Shown: positions 1 to 8,214 of the stretch, one piece after another
Position numbering within the stretch: the first letter of the stretch is position 1
Layout of the letters: each line of letters begins with the position of its first letter
Translations under genes and position numbers: made by a program
Assembly (NCBI RefSeq): GCF_001424345.1
Contig: NZ_LMPF01000025.1
Span: forward strand, 124,001 to 188,000
Direction of reading: 5' to 3'
DNA: 64,000 nt
Source: Burkholderia sp. Leaf177
GTDB lineage: Bacteria > Pseudomonadota > Gammaproteobacteria > Burkholderiales > Burkholderiaceae
Notes under the pieces: generated by a model
The model's input: the letters and a program-made list of their open reading frames with translations, nothing else
Told to the model about the DNA's origin: nothing
Database searches by the model: none

Positions 1-44
1 GCTCAAGACATCAGAATTCGCGGTGAACTAATCTGTTGATCTCC

Positions 45-70
45 AGGCCGTTCCCACATTGAACGGCCTT
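45..70. terminator. Hairpin downstream of the bd oxidase operon
   Basis: Arms AGGCCGTTC (45-53) and GAACGGCCT (61-69) are perfectly complementary with a 7-nt loop. The T run is short and lies on the plus side, so it may end transcription entering from outside the window as well as the minus-strand oxidase operon that stops at 79. Confidence 0.5.
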
Positions 71-78
71 TCATCGAT

Positions 79-234
79 TCAATGCGCCATCTGAATCAGC
101 AGCTTGAACGGCAACGCCAGCAGCATTGCCCCTCCCACGCCCACGCACCACAGCGCGACAAACCACAGTGTTTTCTTGAGCGCAGAGCGCTTCTGCGTCT
201 CAACGCGCGTTTCAGTGATAGTGATGTTCGCCAT
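79..234 (-). CDS. DUF2474/CydX-like small membrane subunit of cytochrome bd
   Basis: A 51-residue protein with one membrane helix (about residues 22-42, rich in W, V, L and G) and a short charged N-terminus. It starts 23 nt inside the end of cioB, an overlap that suggests translational coupling. Its position after the second oxidase subunit, its size and single helix match the DUF2474 or CydX-type small subunits that stabilise bd oxidases. It was found by reading the sequence directly. The family assignment rests mainly on context and topology, since such short proteins carry little sequence signal. Confidence 0.75.
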   Translation of the reverse strand: MANITITETRVETQKRSALKKTLWFVALWCVGVGGAMLLALPFKLLIQMAH

Positions 235-1213
235 GGCGCACCTTGCCTCTGAAAACCCAGTATCCGAGCGTCGTATAAGCGATGATCACCGGCAAGATCA
301 CCGCCGCCCCAATCAATGTGAATTTCTGGCTCGAATGCGGCGCGGCGAGCTCCCACAGCGACACGCCGGGAAAAATCTCGTGCGGCGAAATGCTGAGAAC
401 GAGGCCGCTATAACCCAGCAGTACAAACGCAAGCGCCATCATGAACGGCCGCGTTTCGTGACGCGACAAAATAGAGCGACGCATCAGCCACGCGCACACA
501 ACAACCAGCAGCGGCACTGGAAGGAATCGATAAAACCACGCGGTATCGAACCAGCGCGATGCAATGCCGGCATCCTGCAGCGGCGTCCAGATACTGACGA
601 TGGCAATCGTTCCCAGCTGCAGGAGCGTCAGCGGCCACACGATCCTGTAGAACCGCCGTTGCAGATCGCCTTCGGTCTTGGCAATCAGCCAGCAGCACCC
701 GAGCAACGCATACGTCACCACGAGCGCGAATCCGGTGAACATGCTGAACGGCGTGAACCACGTGAAGGCATCGCCGGAATAACGGCCATCGGCGACTGGA
801 ATGCCGTTGAGAAACGCGCCCAGCGCCACGCCCTGAAAGAACGTCGCCCCCGCCGATCCGCCAATGAACGCGAGATCCCACAGGTGCTTGGTGCGCGTCG
901 CCTTGGAGCGGATTTCGAACGATACGCCGCGAAAGATCAGGCAGACCAGCATAAAGATCAGCGGCAGATAAAGGCCGGATAAAACGGTGGAATAGATCAT
1001 CGGGAACGCGGCGAAAAGGCCCGCGCCACCGAGCACCAGCCACGTCTCGTTGCCGTCCCAGACCGGCGCGACCGTGTTCATCATCACGTCGCGGTCATGC
1101 TCGTCCGGGAAAAATGGAAACAGGATGCCTATGCCGAGATCGAACCCGTCGAGCACCACGTACATCAGCACGCCCAGCGCGATAATCGCGGCCCATGTCA
1201 GCGATAAATCCAT
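212..1213 (-). CDS. cioB: Cytochrome bd ubiquinol oxidase subunit II (CioB type)
   Basis: A 333-residue integral membrane protein, about the usual CydB/CioB length, with the typical N-terminal stretch containing DGFDLG and the WDGNETWLV motif near residue 57. It is the non-haem-bearing partner of CioA in the quinol oxidase that reduces oxygen to water at the cytoplasmic membrane. The ATG at 1213 follows a GAAGGAG ribosome site and lies 1 nt after the cioA stop, so the two genes form a tight operon; an earlier in-frame start would run into cioA and adds non-conserved residues. Confidence 0.95.
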   Translation of the reverse strand: MDLSLTWAAIIALGVLMYVVLDGFDLGIGILFPFFPDEHDRDVMMNTVAPVWDGNETWLVLGGAGLFAAFPMIYSTVLSGLYLPLIFMLVCLIFRGVSFEIRSKATRTKHLWDLAFIGGSAGATFFQGVALGAFLNGIPVADGRYSGDAFTWFTPFSMFTGFALVVTYALLGCCWLIAKTEGDLQRRFYRIVWPLTLLQLGTIAIVSIWTPLQDAGIASRWFDTAWFYRFLPVPLLVVVCAWLMRRSILSRHETRPFMMALAFVLLGYSGLVLSISPHEIFPGVSLWELAAPHSSQKFTLIGAAVILPVIIAYTTLGYWVFRGKVRHGEHHYH

Positions 1214-1214
1214 C

Positions 1215-2627
1215 TCACGCTCCTTCGATTGAATGTGTCGCGACCGACATTGGACGGCGCGCGGTGTTGTTGTCATCGTCCATGCTGGGAGCGTGCGTGA
1301 TCGTGCCCGGCAACGCCGGCCCGGCCTTGAGCAGCTTGAGCAGGTAATAGATGCCCGTGCCGAACACGAGCGTATAAACGATCACGAAGATCAGCAGCGT
1401 CGCGCCGACCTGCTGCGCGCTCACCGGCGACACCGCTTCCGACGTGCGCATCACCCCATACACCACCCACGGTTGCCGCCCGGCTTCGGTCGTGACCCAG
1501 CCGGCGAGCAGCGAAATGAAGCCGGTCGGCCCCATGAAAAGCACGAAACGCTGGAACAGTTTCGATTCAAACAGCTTGTTTTTCCGCCGCAGAAACCAGC
1601 CCGCGATGCTCATCAGGATCATCAACACCCCAAGCCCTGCCATGATCCGGAAGCTCCAGAACACAACCGTGGAGTTCGGCCGGTCTTCCTTCGGGAACGA
1701 CTTCAATCCGCGAATTTCGCCGTCCCAGCTATGCGTCAAGATCACGCTGCCCAAGTGCGGAATCGATACCGCGTACTTCGTGGTTTCCGCTTCCATATCG
1801 GGAATGCCGAACAGGTTCAGCGCCGTGCCGCCTTTCTCGGTTTCCCACAAACCTTCAATAGCCGCAATCTTCGCCGGCTGATGTTCGCGCGTGTTGAGGC
1901 CGTGCATGTCGCCGACTATCGCCTGAACCGGCGTGAGCACGAGCAGGAGCCAGAGCGACATCGAGAACATTTTCTTGATCGCGGGATCGCGCCGGCCTTT
2001 CAGCAAGTGATAGGCGCCCGATGCTGCAACCACGAGTCCGGCGACCACGAACGCCGCGATAGCCATATGCGCCAGCCGGTAAGGAAACGACGGATTGAAG
2101 ATGATCTGAAACCAGCTGACCGGCACGACGTGATCGCCTTCAATGCGAAATCCTTGCGGCGTCTGCATCCAGCTATTCGATGCCAGGATCCAGAACGTCG
2201 AGATCAGCGTGCCGATAGCGACCATCAGCGTGGCGCCGAAATGCGCTTTCGGCCCGACCTTGTTCCAGCCGAACAGCATGATGCCGAGGAATCCCGCTTC
2301 GAGGAAAAACGCGGTCATCACTTCGTACGCGAGCAGCGGCCCCGTGATCGGACCGGCGAAGCTCGAGAAACCGCCCCAGTTGGTGCCGAATTCGTAGGCC
2401 ATCACAACGCCCGAGACCACGCCCATTGCAAAAGCGACTGCGAATACCTTCGACCAGAACAGGCACAACTCCTTGTAGACCGGCTTGCCGGTTTTGAGCC
2501 ACGCACCTTCGAGCACGGCGATAAAGCTTGCCAGCCCGATACTCAACGCCGGAAAAACGATGTGAAATGAAACGGTGAAGGCGAACTGGATACGCGCCAG
2601 GTCGAGCGCTTGTTGAGTGGCATGCAT
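1215..2627 (-). CDS. cioA: Cytochrome bd ubiquinol oxidase subunit I (CioA type)
   Basis: A 470-residue multi-helix protein. The N-terminal block ARIQFAFTVSFH holds the conserved haem-ligand histidine (H22 here). The periplasmic Q loop between the helices around residues 240-315 is short, which is the feature separating cyanide-insensitive CioA from the long-loop E. coli CydA (about 522 residues). The start at 2627 aligns best with known CioA N-termini; a start at 2645 is also open. It is first in the operon with cioB and the DUF2474 gene. The upstream gap holds an FNR/ANR-like site, consistent with oxygen control. Cyanide insensitivity itself is family knowledge and not visible in the sequence. 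Confidence 0.95.
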   Translation of the reverse strand: MHATQQALDLARIQFAFTVSFHIVFPALSIGLASFIAVLEGAWLKTGKPVYKELCLFWSKVFAVAFAMGVVSGVVMAYEFGTNWGGFSSFAGPITGPLLAYEVMTAFFLEAGFLGIMLFGWNKVGPKAHFGATLMVAIGTLISTFWILASNSWMQTPQGFRIEGDHVVPVSWFQIIFNPSFPYRLAHMAIAAFVVAGLVVAASGAYHLLKGRRDPAIKKMFSMSLWLLLVLTPVQAIVGDMHGLNTREHQPAKIAAIEGLWETEKGGTALNLFGIPDMEAETTKYAVSIPHLGSVILTHSWDGEIRGLKSFPKEDRPNSTVVFWSFRIMAGLGVLMILMSIAGWFLRRKNKLFESKLFQRFVLFMGPTGFISLLAGWVTTEAGRQPWVVYGVMRTSEAVSPVSAQQVGATLLIFVIVYTLVFGTGIYYLLKLLKAGPALPGTITHAPSMDDDNNTARRPMSVATHSIEGA

Positions 2628-3100
2628 GGCAGGTCGTGCGGCCATCGCGGGCGCACTCTATCGAGCTCGCAGGCGGGCGCTGGTTGGTTGGATTGGGTAC
2701 GTCGGAAGTGACTGTAAGTCAGATTTTGAAATGTTTGCTGCGATGCGGCAGGCACAAGGGAATGTGCGCAAATGCCGCAATGTCGGACAAAATTCGTCGA
2801 TAAATTGCGCTTTATCAAATACTTGCTTGCCGCCAAGGAGTAGAGAATGCGAACGCTTCCAGCGAAATTTACGCGACAATCGACCGCACTGCGTCAATCG
2901 GGCGCTTGCCTTCCGGAAGTGCGTTTTACGAGCGTTCATCGGACGAAAAGCGTGCGATGTTTTACACCTCCATTCACGATTGCCATGGCGCCACGAGTAC
3001 CATGGCGTGATCGTGGCGGGCCCGCGTTGTGCTCGGTGCATTGCTCGGCAGCAAAGCCGCAAATTGGATACGAATCGAACAAGCCAGGGGAGAAAAAATC
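2628..3100. other. Intergenic region between cioA and the metallopeptidase
   Basis: About 470 bases between divergent genes. It holds the FNR-like site at 2805-2818 and a strong ribosome-site-like AAGGAG at 2835-2840 before an ATG at 2847. The frame from that ATG has atypical residue content and runs into the metallopeptidase gene. A neighbouring frame (2846-3007) looks more protein-like but has no start codon. I annotate no gene here; the promoters of both flanking genes are presumably inside. Confidence 0.5.
2805..2818. promoter_or_regulatory. FNR/ANR-like site
   Basis: TTGCGCTTTATCAA matches the FNR/ANR consensus TTGAT-N4-ATCAA at 8 of 10 positions, with one perfect half site. It lies about 180 bp upstream of cioA, an operon type known to be under ANR control in pseudomonads. 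The distance is long for direct action unless the promoter is also far upstream, so this is a candidate only. Confidence 0.35.
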
Positions 3101-4015
3101 ATGCGTCTGGACGACGAAAGAGAAAGCCAGAATGTCGAAGACCGGCGCGGTTCCGGAGGAGGCGGGGGCGGGGGATTTCGCATAGGCGGCGGTTCGATAG
3201 GGATCGGTTCTATCGTCATTGCGCTTGCGGCATCGTATTTCTTCGGCATCAATCCAATGGTCGTGCTGAACCTGTTGTCAGGTGGTTCGGGCGGATCGAG
3301 CTCTTCTTATACACAGCAACAACAGCGTCCCGCGGACTCGAGCGGTCAACCGCAACCTCCTGCAAGCGACGCGGGCGCGGTGTTTGTCCGGCGCGTTCTC
3401 GGCAACACCGAGCGCACCTGGCAGCAAATCTTCCGCACGCAATTCAATCAGGATTATCCGGCGCCCAAGCTCGTGCTGTTCAGCGGCGGCACGGCGACCG
3501 CGTGCGGCACCGGCCAATCCGCCATGGGACCGTTCTATTGCCCGAACGATCGCAGCGTGTATATCGATTTATCGTTTTACAAGGAGTTGCGCGACCGTTT
3601 CGGCGCAAGCGGCGACTTTGCGCAAGCGTATGTGATTGCCCACGAGGTCGGGCATCACGTTCAGAACGTGCTCGGCATCATGACAAAAGTCGATAACGCC
3701 CGCCGTCGTATGTCGCCGGCGCAGGCAAATCAGTTGTCGGTGCGCGTCGAGTTGCAGGCCGATTGCTTCGCCGGCGTCTGGGCAAACGTGGCGCAGAAGA
3801 ACAACGCGAAGCTGATCGAGCCCGGCGATTTCCAGCAAGGGCTGAATGCTGCGGGCGCTATCGGCGATGACCGATTGCAAAAGGAAACGCAGGGGCGCGT
3901 GGTCCCGGAAGCGTTCACGCATGGCACGAGCGCGCAGCGTCAGCGCTGGCTGAACAGAGGGCTCGCGACGGGCGATCTCGGGCAATGCGATACCTTTGGC
4001 GCCCAGTCGTTGTGA
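3101..4015 (+). CDS. Neutral zinc metallopeptidase, YpfJ family
   Basis: A 304-residue protein with a short charged N-terminus, a glycine-rich stretch (residues 18-36), one membrane helix (about 36-58), a Ser/Gln-rich linker and a C-terminal metallopeptidase domain. The zinc motif HEVGH is at residues 181-185, and ELQADCFAGVW about 45 residues later supplies the likely third ligand. This layout is that of the putative neutral zinc metallopeptidase family (YpfJ/KPN_02809), whose substrates are unknown. The ATG at 3101 follows a purine-rich AGGGGAGAAAAA; upstream starts add non-conserved residues. It stands alone, and the active site is predicted to face the periplasm. Confidence 0.88.
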   Translation: MRLDDERESQNVEDRRGSGGGGGGGFRIGGGSIGIGSIVIALAASYFFGINPMVVLNLLSGGSGGSSSSYTQQQQRPADSSGQPQPPASDAGAVFVRRVLGNTERTWQQIFRTQFNQDYPAPKLVLFSGGTATACGTGQSAMGPFYCPNDRSVYIDLSFYKELRDRFGASGDFAQAYVIAHEVGHHVQNVLGIMTKVDNARRRMSPAQANQLSVRVELQADCFAGVWANVAQKNNAKLIEPGDFQQGLNAAGAIGDDRLQKETQGRVVPEAFTHGTSAQRQRWLNRGLATGDLGQCDTFGAQSL

Positions 4016-4303
4016 GGGTCATGACGCTTCTGTGAAAAGCGGGTAGAGAAAACCGCTATTTCGACGGATAATTCTGCCCAACCGTGTTACAGCGGTTGCG
4101 TTCGCGCGCATTCAGCGCGTCCATGCGACAGTTTGTACAATCTTGTCGTTCATAACAGATCGCCGCCGGGCCGCCTTTAATCCGCTGAGTTTTCCGCAGA
4201 AAGCGCGCCGGTCAGGCGAGTCAGCTTCCGGCAGCCTCGTCCGTGCGTGCATACCGTACATGGACTCGCTCGCCGGACGAATAAAAGGTCCCCACGCATT
4301 CCC

Positions 4304-5317
4304 ATGAAGCGAATCCTGATTGTCAAAGTGACGTCATTGGGCGATATCGTAGAGACGCAACCTGTGGTCTCCGATCTTCGCCGCGCATTTCCATCGGCCA
4401 CGATCGACTGGGCCGCCGACGCAGCGTTCGCCGATATCATCCGCTGGAATCCCGCCGTGGATCGCGTCCTGTGCGCGCCGCTGCGCAAGTTCAAGAAAGC
4501 TCGCAGCTGGGCCGATCTCAAGGAAATCGCGGCGTCCATCGGCGAATTGCGGGCCGAGAAATACGACGTCGTGCTCGATATTCACGGCGTGTACAAGAGC
4601 GCGATCATCGCTTTCCTGGCACGTGGGCGCCGTCGTTACGGGTACAAAAACAAGGATCTTGGCGAGCTTGGAGCAGCGTTTGCGTACAACGCGCGCTTCG
4701 GACCGCGCCCGCGCACCGACGCCTGGCGCGGCATGCGCGTGAGCGTTGCGGACGCACTGGGTTATACCTTCGACGAAACTCCGGACTTCAACTTGCGTTT
4801 GCCGCCCTCGGGGACGGCATCGGCACTGCCTGAGGGCGCGCCCGTCGCCATGCTCTTCCACGCGACTTCCGCCGATGAAAAAAAATGGCCGATCGACCGC
4901 TGGGCCGAAACCGGACGATGGCTCACCGCACGCGGCTACCGGATCGCGCTGCCTTGGGGCACGGAAGGCGAGCGCAAGGAAGGCGAGCAGATTGCGGCGC
5001 TCGTGCCGGGCGCGGTTGTCCTGCCCAAGCTGAGCGTGACTGAATGCGCGCATTGCATCGATGAATCGGCGATTGTCGTAGGCATGGATACCGGACTGGT
5101 CCATTTGGCGCACGCGCTCGGCCGGCCCACGGTCATGATTTTCACCGCGACGTCGCGCGAGCATTTTGGTATTGCCGCGCCGGGGCGTTCGGTATCGGTC
5201 GGCGACCATTTCGCGCCGCCCGATGTTCCCGCCGTTTTGAGCGCGATAGAAAGCATAATGCCAGGAACGCAGCGATCATCGGCAAGCCCGGTCACCGCCG
5301 GCCAGGCAAGCGCGTAG
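4304..5317 (+). CDS. waaC: Lipopolysaccharide heptosyltransferase I
   Basis: A 337-residue GT9-family enzyme that adds the first L-glycero-D-manno-heptose to Kdo2-lipid A on the inner face of the cytoplasmic membrane. Visible marks: the N-terminal ILIVKVTSLGDIVETQP with the catalytic-type Asp14, the LFHATSADEKKWP nucleotide-sugar motif near residue 185, and GMDTGLVHLAHALGRPT near 265. The length is usual for WaaC. The gene is not followed by waaA (kdtA), its common neighbour; the next gene encodes a PilZ protein. The start at 4304 fits the family N-terminus. Confidence 0.93.
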   Translation: MKRILIVKVTSLGDIVETQPVVSDLRRAFPSATIDWAADAAFADIIRWNPAVDRVLCAPLRKFKKARSWADLKEIAASIGELRAEKYDVVLDIHGVYKSAIIAFLARGRRRYGYKNKDLGELGAAFAYNARFGPRPRTDAWRGMRVSVADALGYTFDETPDFNLRLPPSGTASALPEGAPVAMLFHATSADEKKWPIDRWAETGRWLTARGYRIALPWGTEGERKEGEQIAALVPGAVVLPKLSVTECAHCIDESAIVVGMDTGLVHLAHALGRPTVMIFTATSREHFGIAAPGRSVSVGDHFAPPDVPAVLSAIESIMPGTQRSSASPVTAGQASA

Positions 5318-5413
5318 CGCGAGGCACTTGACGCGGCCGCGGACACATTAGACGATTAGCGCTTACGAGTGCCTCTAATCGATCTAAGCGATCCCAATCG
5401 ATCCCAAGCGACC

Positions 5414-6337
5414 ATGTCCGAAGAAGAATCCATTACGTTGGATCAATCGTCAGCGATCCGTCTGGCACTGTCGGACGTTCCTCTCGGCGAGCCGCTTGCC
5501 TGGCCGATCGTCTCGGCCGATGGCGCGTTGCTCCTCAACGCCGGCGCGATCATCGCAGGGGCCGCCGAGCGCGCTTTTCTCTTTGCACATTTCGAGCCGC
5601 ACAGACTCGAGGATTCAGCTCAATCTCTCACGCGTGCAGCGCCAGCGCTTGAATCGTCCTCTTCGGGCGCGGAGCTTCTAACGCTCGAAACCATTGGATT
5701 GAAGATCGGCGCGCGGCTTGGCCTGCGCGGATCGGCGGCCTCCGCCATGTATTCCAGCCGCGTTATCGGGTTTTCGACGCCGGGACCGCAACGCACGCGC
5801 GCCGTCTTCATCACGCAACCTGTGATGGCCGGGCACGAGCCGCTGGCTTTGAGCCATGGAGAACGAGTCGAACTCGTCGCGCTCGGTACGCGAGCAGTGT
5901 TCCAGTTTGCGTGCACCGTCGATGCCGTTTGCCGCGAGCCGTTCAGCTATCTGATCTTGTCGGAACCAGGCGCGATTCGTCGATTGCGGGCGCGTAGATT
6001 CGTGCGGATGGTCACGCGCCTGCCGGCGCATTTTTCCGCGATCGACTCCGGGCAGAACGATGTACCCACCAACCAGCTTGGCCTGATCCGCGATATCAGT
6101 CCCTTCGGCATGTCGCTCGCGGTCCCCGAAGCGCAAGCGAAGCTCGGCGACCGGCTGCGGTTATCGTTCCGTTTCAATACAGACGATACCGATGTCGATA
6201 TCGATTGCCACGCCATCGTGCGGCACGTTCATAACGCCGATGCGCGCAGCCCGGATGCCGTGTATGGACTCGAGTTCGAGACGCTCGAACCTTCGCAGCG
6301 CATCGCGCTGAAGTCGTTCATGGCGGAGCAGATCTAA
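5414..6337 (+). CDS. PilZ-domain protein, flagellar brake (YcgR-like)
   Basis: About 307 residues. The C-terminal third is a PilZ domain: the RRLRARRFVRM region supplies the c-di-GMP-binding RxxxR and DISPFGMSLA supplies the D/N-x-S-x-x-G motif. The N-terminal half (to about residue 190) resembles the YcgR-type PilZN module. Such proteins bind c-di-GMP and slow or steer flagella or surface behaviour. The start at 5414 is chosen because the earlier in-frame ATG at 5369 adds low-information residues; neither has a strong ribosome site. It follows waaC by about 100 nt in the same direction. Confidence 0.85.
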   Translation: MSEEESITLDQSSAIRLALSDVPLGEPLAWPIVSADGALLLNAGAIIAGAAERAFLFAHFEPHRLEDSAQSLTRAAPALESSSSGAELLTLETIGLKIGARLGLRGSAASAMYSSRVIGFSTPGPQRTRAVFITQPVMAGHEPLALSHGERVELVALGTRAVFQFACTVDAVCREPFSYLILSEPGAIRRLRARRFVRMVTRLPAHFSAIDSGQNDVPTNQLGLIRDISPFGMSLAVPEAQAKLGDRLRLSFRFNTDDTDVDIDCHAIVRHVHNADARSPDAVYGLEFETLEPSQRIALKSFMAEQI

Positions 6338-6365
6338 GCCGTCCGCGCCCGAGCCGCCGTTGCGG

Positions 6366-7037
6366 TTACGGCAAGTTGCCGCCGCTTGCCCCCGGAGGAA
6401 AACCATCGGGGAAAAGGCGATCGACCGCTGCCTGAAAATGCTCGATCGGCGCCGCGCCGCGCAACGCGATGGGCGGCGGCGGTTCCTGGTCGCCCACGCC
6501 GTCGCGCGACAACACCACGAACGGCACGCCCGTCACGCCGAGCTTCTTCGCGAATTCTTCGTCCTCGATCACCGCGTCCGTGAGTTCGTCGCCGAGAAGC
6601 ACTTCTTCCAGCGATTCCGGATCGATTCCACAAGTCGCCGCGATGTCTAGAAGCGCATCGGTGTCGCCAATATCGATGCCATCCTCGAAAAACGCCTTGA
6701 AGATCGCGCGATGCACGACGTCGAAGCGCCCCGACTCGCGTGCGGAAAACGCGGTCTCGAATGCCTTGCGGCTGCGCGGCTGAACCGGCGGAAGGCGCAT
6801 CAAAAGACCACGATCGGTTGCCATCGGGTAGACCGAGGTTTCCCAACTCTGATGCAGAAGATCGCTATCGGGATCGAGCGGCGGCGTGGGTTCCGGGCGC
6901 AACTCGAACGCATGCCAGCGGACTTCGACGGCATCGCCATAAGCGTTCTGGAACTGGTCGATGACCGGCAATTCCAGATAGCAGAAGGGGCACACATAGT
7001 CAGACCATACGTCGAGGTATAGCGTGGGGCTTGTCAT
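6366..7037 (-). CDS. DsbA-family oxidoreductase, FrnE-like
   Basis: A 223-residue thioredoxin-fold protein with the active-site motif CPFC near residue 17, directly after the first beta strand, and no signal peptide. That fits the cytoplasmic FrnE/2-hydroxychromene-isomerase-like branch of the DsbA family rather than periplasmic DsbA. A cis-proline context (TGVPFVVLSRDGV) follows near residue 170. Such proteins act as disulfide oxidoreductases or stress factors; the specific substrate is unknown. It converges on the PilZ gene and stands alone. Confidence 0.85.
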   Translation of the reverse strand: MTSPTLYLDVWSDYVCPFCYLELPVIDQFQNAYGDAVEVRWHAFELRPEPTPPLDPDSDLLHQSWETSVYPMATDRGLLMRLPPVQPRSRKAFETAFSARESGRFDVVHRAIFKAFFEDGIDIGDTDALLDIAATCGIDPESLEEVLLGDELTDAVIEDEEFAKKLGVTGVPFVVLSRDGVGDQEPPPPIALRGAAPIEHFQAAVDRLFPDGFPPGASGGNLP

Positions 7038-7331
7038 ATAAGACTCGATGAAAATTCGTGCGAAATTTTACCGCGCATTCGGCTTTGTCTCAGATGCCGC
7101 GAGAGCCCGCTTGCGCCGTGCGCGTCGGCGGATTGCAGGTCCGTTCATTCGCCTGACATGACGTGCTGCTCGAATATCAGCCAACCTGCCCGGTGAGGTT
7201 TCGGGCATCCTGTGTGCTTGTCTCAATCCGATGGCACGCCAAGCCGGCCTCGTTCAAACGCGGCTTTGCGGTCGAATCCTTGCTGCGGCGGTACTGCGCG
7301 GCGATCCACCCTGACTTACTGGAGAACACTC

Positions 7332-7763
7332 GTGCAAAAGACAGCATCGGCAAAATGGAGTGGCGGCATCAAGGACGGTAAAGGCTACATTTCGACGCAA
7401 ACCGGTGTACTGAAAGACGCGCCCTATGGCTTTGCCGCACGCTTCGAAGGCGGCCCGGGCACGAACCCCGAAGAACTGATCGGCGCGGCGCATTCGGGCT
7501 GTTTCACGATGGCCTTGTCCCTGCAGCTCACGCAGGCCGGCCTCACGGCAGAAAGCATCGAAACGAAGTCTACCGTGACGCTCGACAAAGACGGCGAAGG
7601 TTTCTCGATCACGGCGTGCCATCTCGACGTCAAGGCCAAGGTTCCCGGCGCCGACAAAGCCACCTTCGAAAAGCTCGCGAACGCTGCCAAGGAAGGTTGC
7701 CCGGTATCGAAACTTTTCGCTGGCAACGCGAAGATCACGCTGAATTCGGAATTCATCGAATAA
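7332..7763 (+). CDS. osmC: OsmC-family peroxiredoxin
   Basis: A 143-residue protein starting with GTG at 7332, preceded by GGAGAAC. The conserved redox cysteines are in AHSGCF (about residue 59) and EGCPVSK (about residue 120), as in OsmC, which reduces organic hydroperoxides in the cytoplasm. The start is chosen because OsmC proteins begin with a QKTASAKWSGG-like strand and this GTG supplies it; upstream in-frame sequence is unrelated. A strong terminator follows at 7791-7820, so it is monocistronic. Confidence 0.93.
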   Translation: MQKTASAKWSGGIKDGKGYISTQTGVLKDAPYGFAARFEGGPGTNPEELIGAAHSGCFTMALSLQLTQAGLTAESIETKSTVTLDKDGEGFSITACHLDVKAKVPGADKATFEKLANAAKEGCPVSKLFAGNAKITLNSEFIE

Positions 7764-7790
7764 GTTCGTTTAAACTGGGACTGACAAGAA

Positions 7791-7820
7791 GCGCGACTCA
7801 TGAACTGGTCGCGCTTTTTT
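7791..7820 (+). terminator. Rho-independent terminator of osmC
   Basis: Arms GCGCGAC (7791-7797) and GTCGCGC (7808-7814) with a 10-nt loop, followed by six T, 28 nt after the osmC stop. Confidence 0.9.
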
Positions 7821-8214
7821 ATCGTTATCGATTCAGCCGATACCGCTTCGACGCTTGACCATCAAAAATGACAGTTCGCGCTTCTCGCTGAGAGAAGGAA
7901 ACACGCAGAGTTGTCCACAGATTTTGTGGACAGCCGTGTGGACAACATGCGCATGCACTCGGCAACCTGATGACGCATAACGGTTTGTGGTTGTCCGGCG
8001 TTTCGCGAGCAGCAGCGCCCACGTTCCCGCTCACGCACCTGAGCATTTTTCCCGCAAGTGTTTATTCCGATTATTTTGATGAGGAATCTGTAGTCTGAAG
8101 GCTCTTCCGGCAATCAAGCCCGGCCTGGTGACGTGATCGTCCAACGCATTACGTACAAGACTCGCCGGCCGGCTTTTGCCATTCATCTACCTGCATTACC
8201 GCCCTGGAGCATCG
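7821..8214. other. Intergenic region between osmC and the antiporter
   Basis: About 390 bases with no credible gene. The main structure is the TTGTCCACA cluster at 7911-7945. The antiporter's ribosome site CTGGAGC lies at 8204-8210. Confidence 0.5.
7911..7945. promoter_or_regulatory. TTGTCCACA inverted-repeat cluster (DnaA-box-like)
   Basis: TTGTCCACA at 7911-7919 and its exact reverse complement TGTGGACAA at 7937-7945, with a third related copy TTGTGGACA at 7924-7932 between them. Each outer copy differs from the DnaA box TTATCCACA at one base. It may be a DnaA-titration or regulatory site or a binding site for another protein; function is inference. Confidence 0.45.

Noticed and set aside
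104..982. Long open frame antisense to cioB
   Set aside because: It is the mirror of a well-conserved gene in GC-rich DNA, is rich in Arg/His/Gln and has no ribosome site or domain.
1233..2570. Long open frame antisense to cioA
   Set aside because: Same reasoning: Arg/His-rich composition and complete overlap with a certain gene.
2847..3185. 112-codon frame with a strong ribosome site before the metallopeptidase gene
   Set aside because: Residue content is atypical, it overlaps the next gene by 85 nt, and the adjacent frame looks more coding-like.
7911..7945. Replication origin
   Set aside because: The DnaA-box-like cluster is small, with no AT-rich unwinding element and no dnaA, dnaN or parAB genes nearby.
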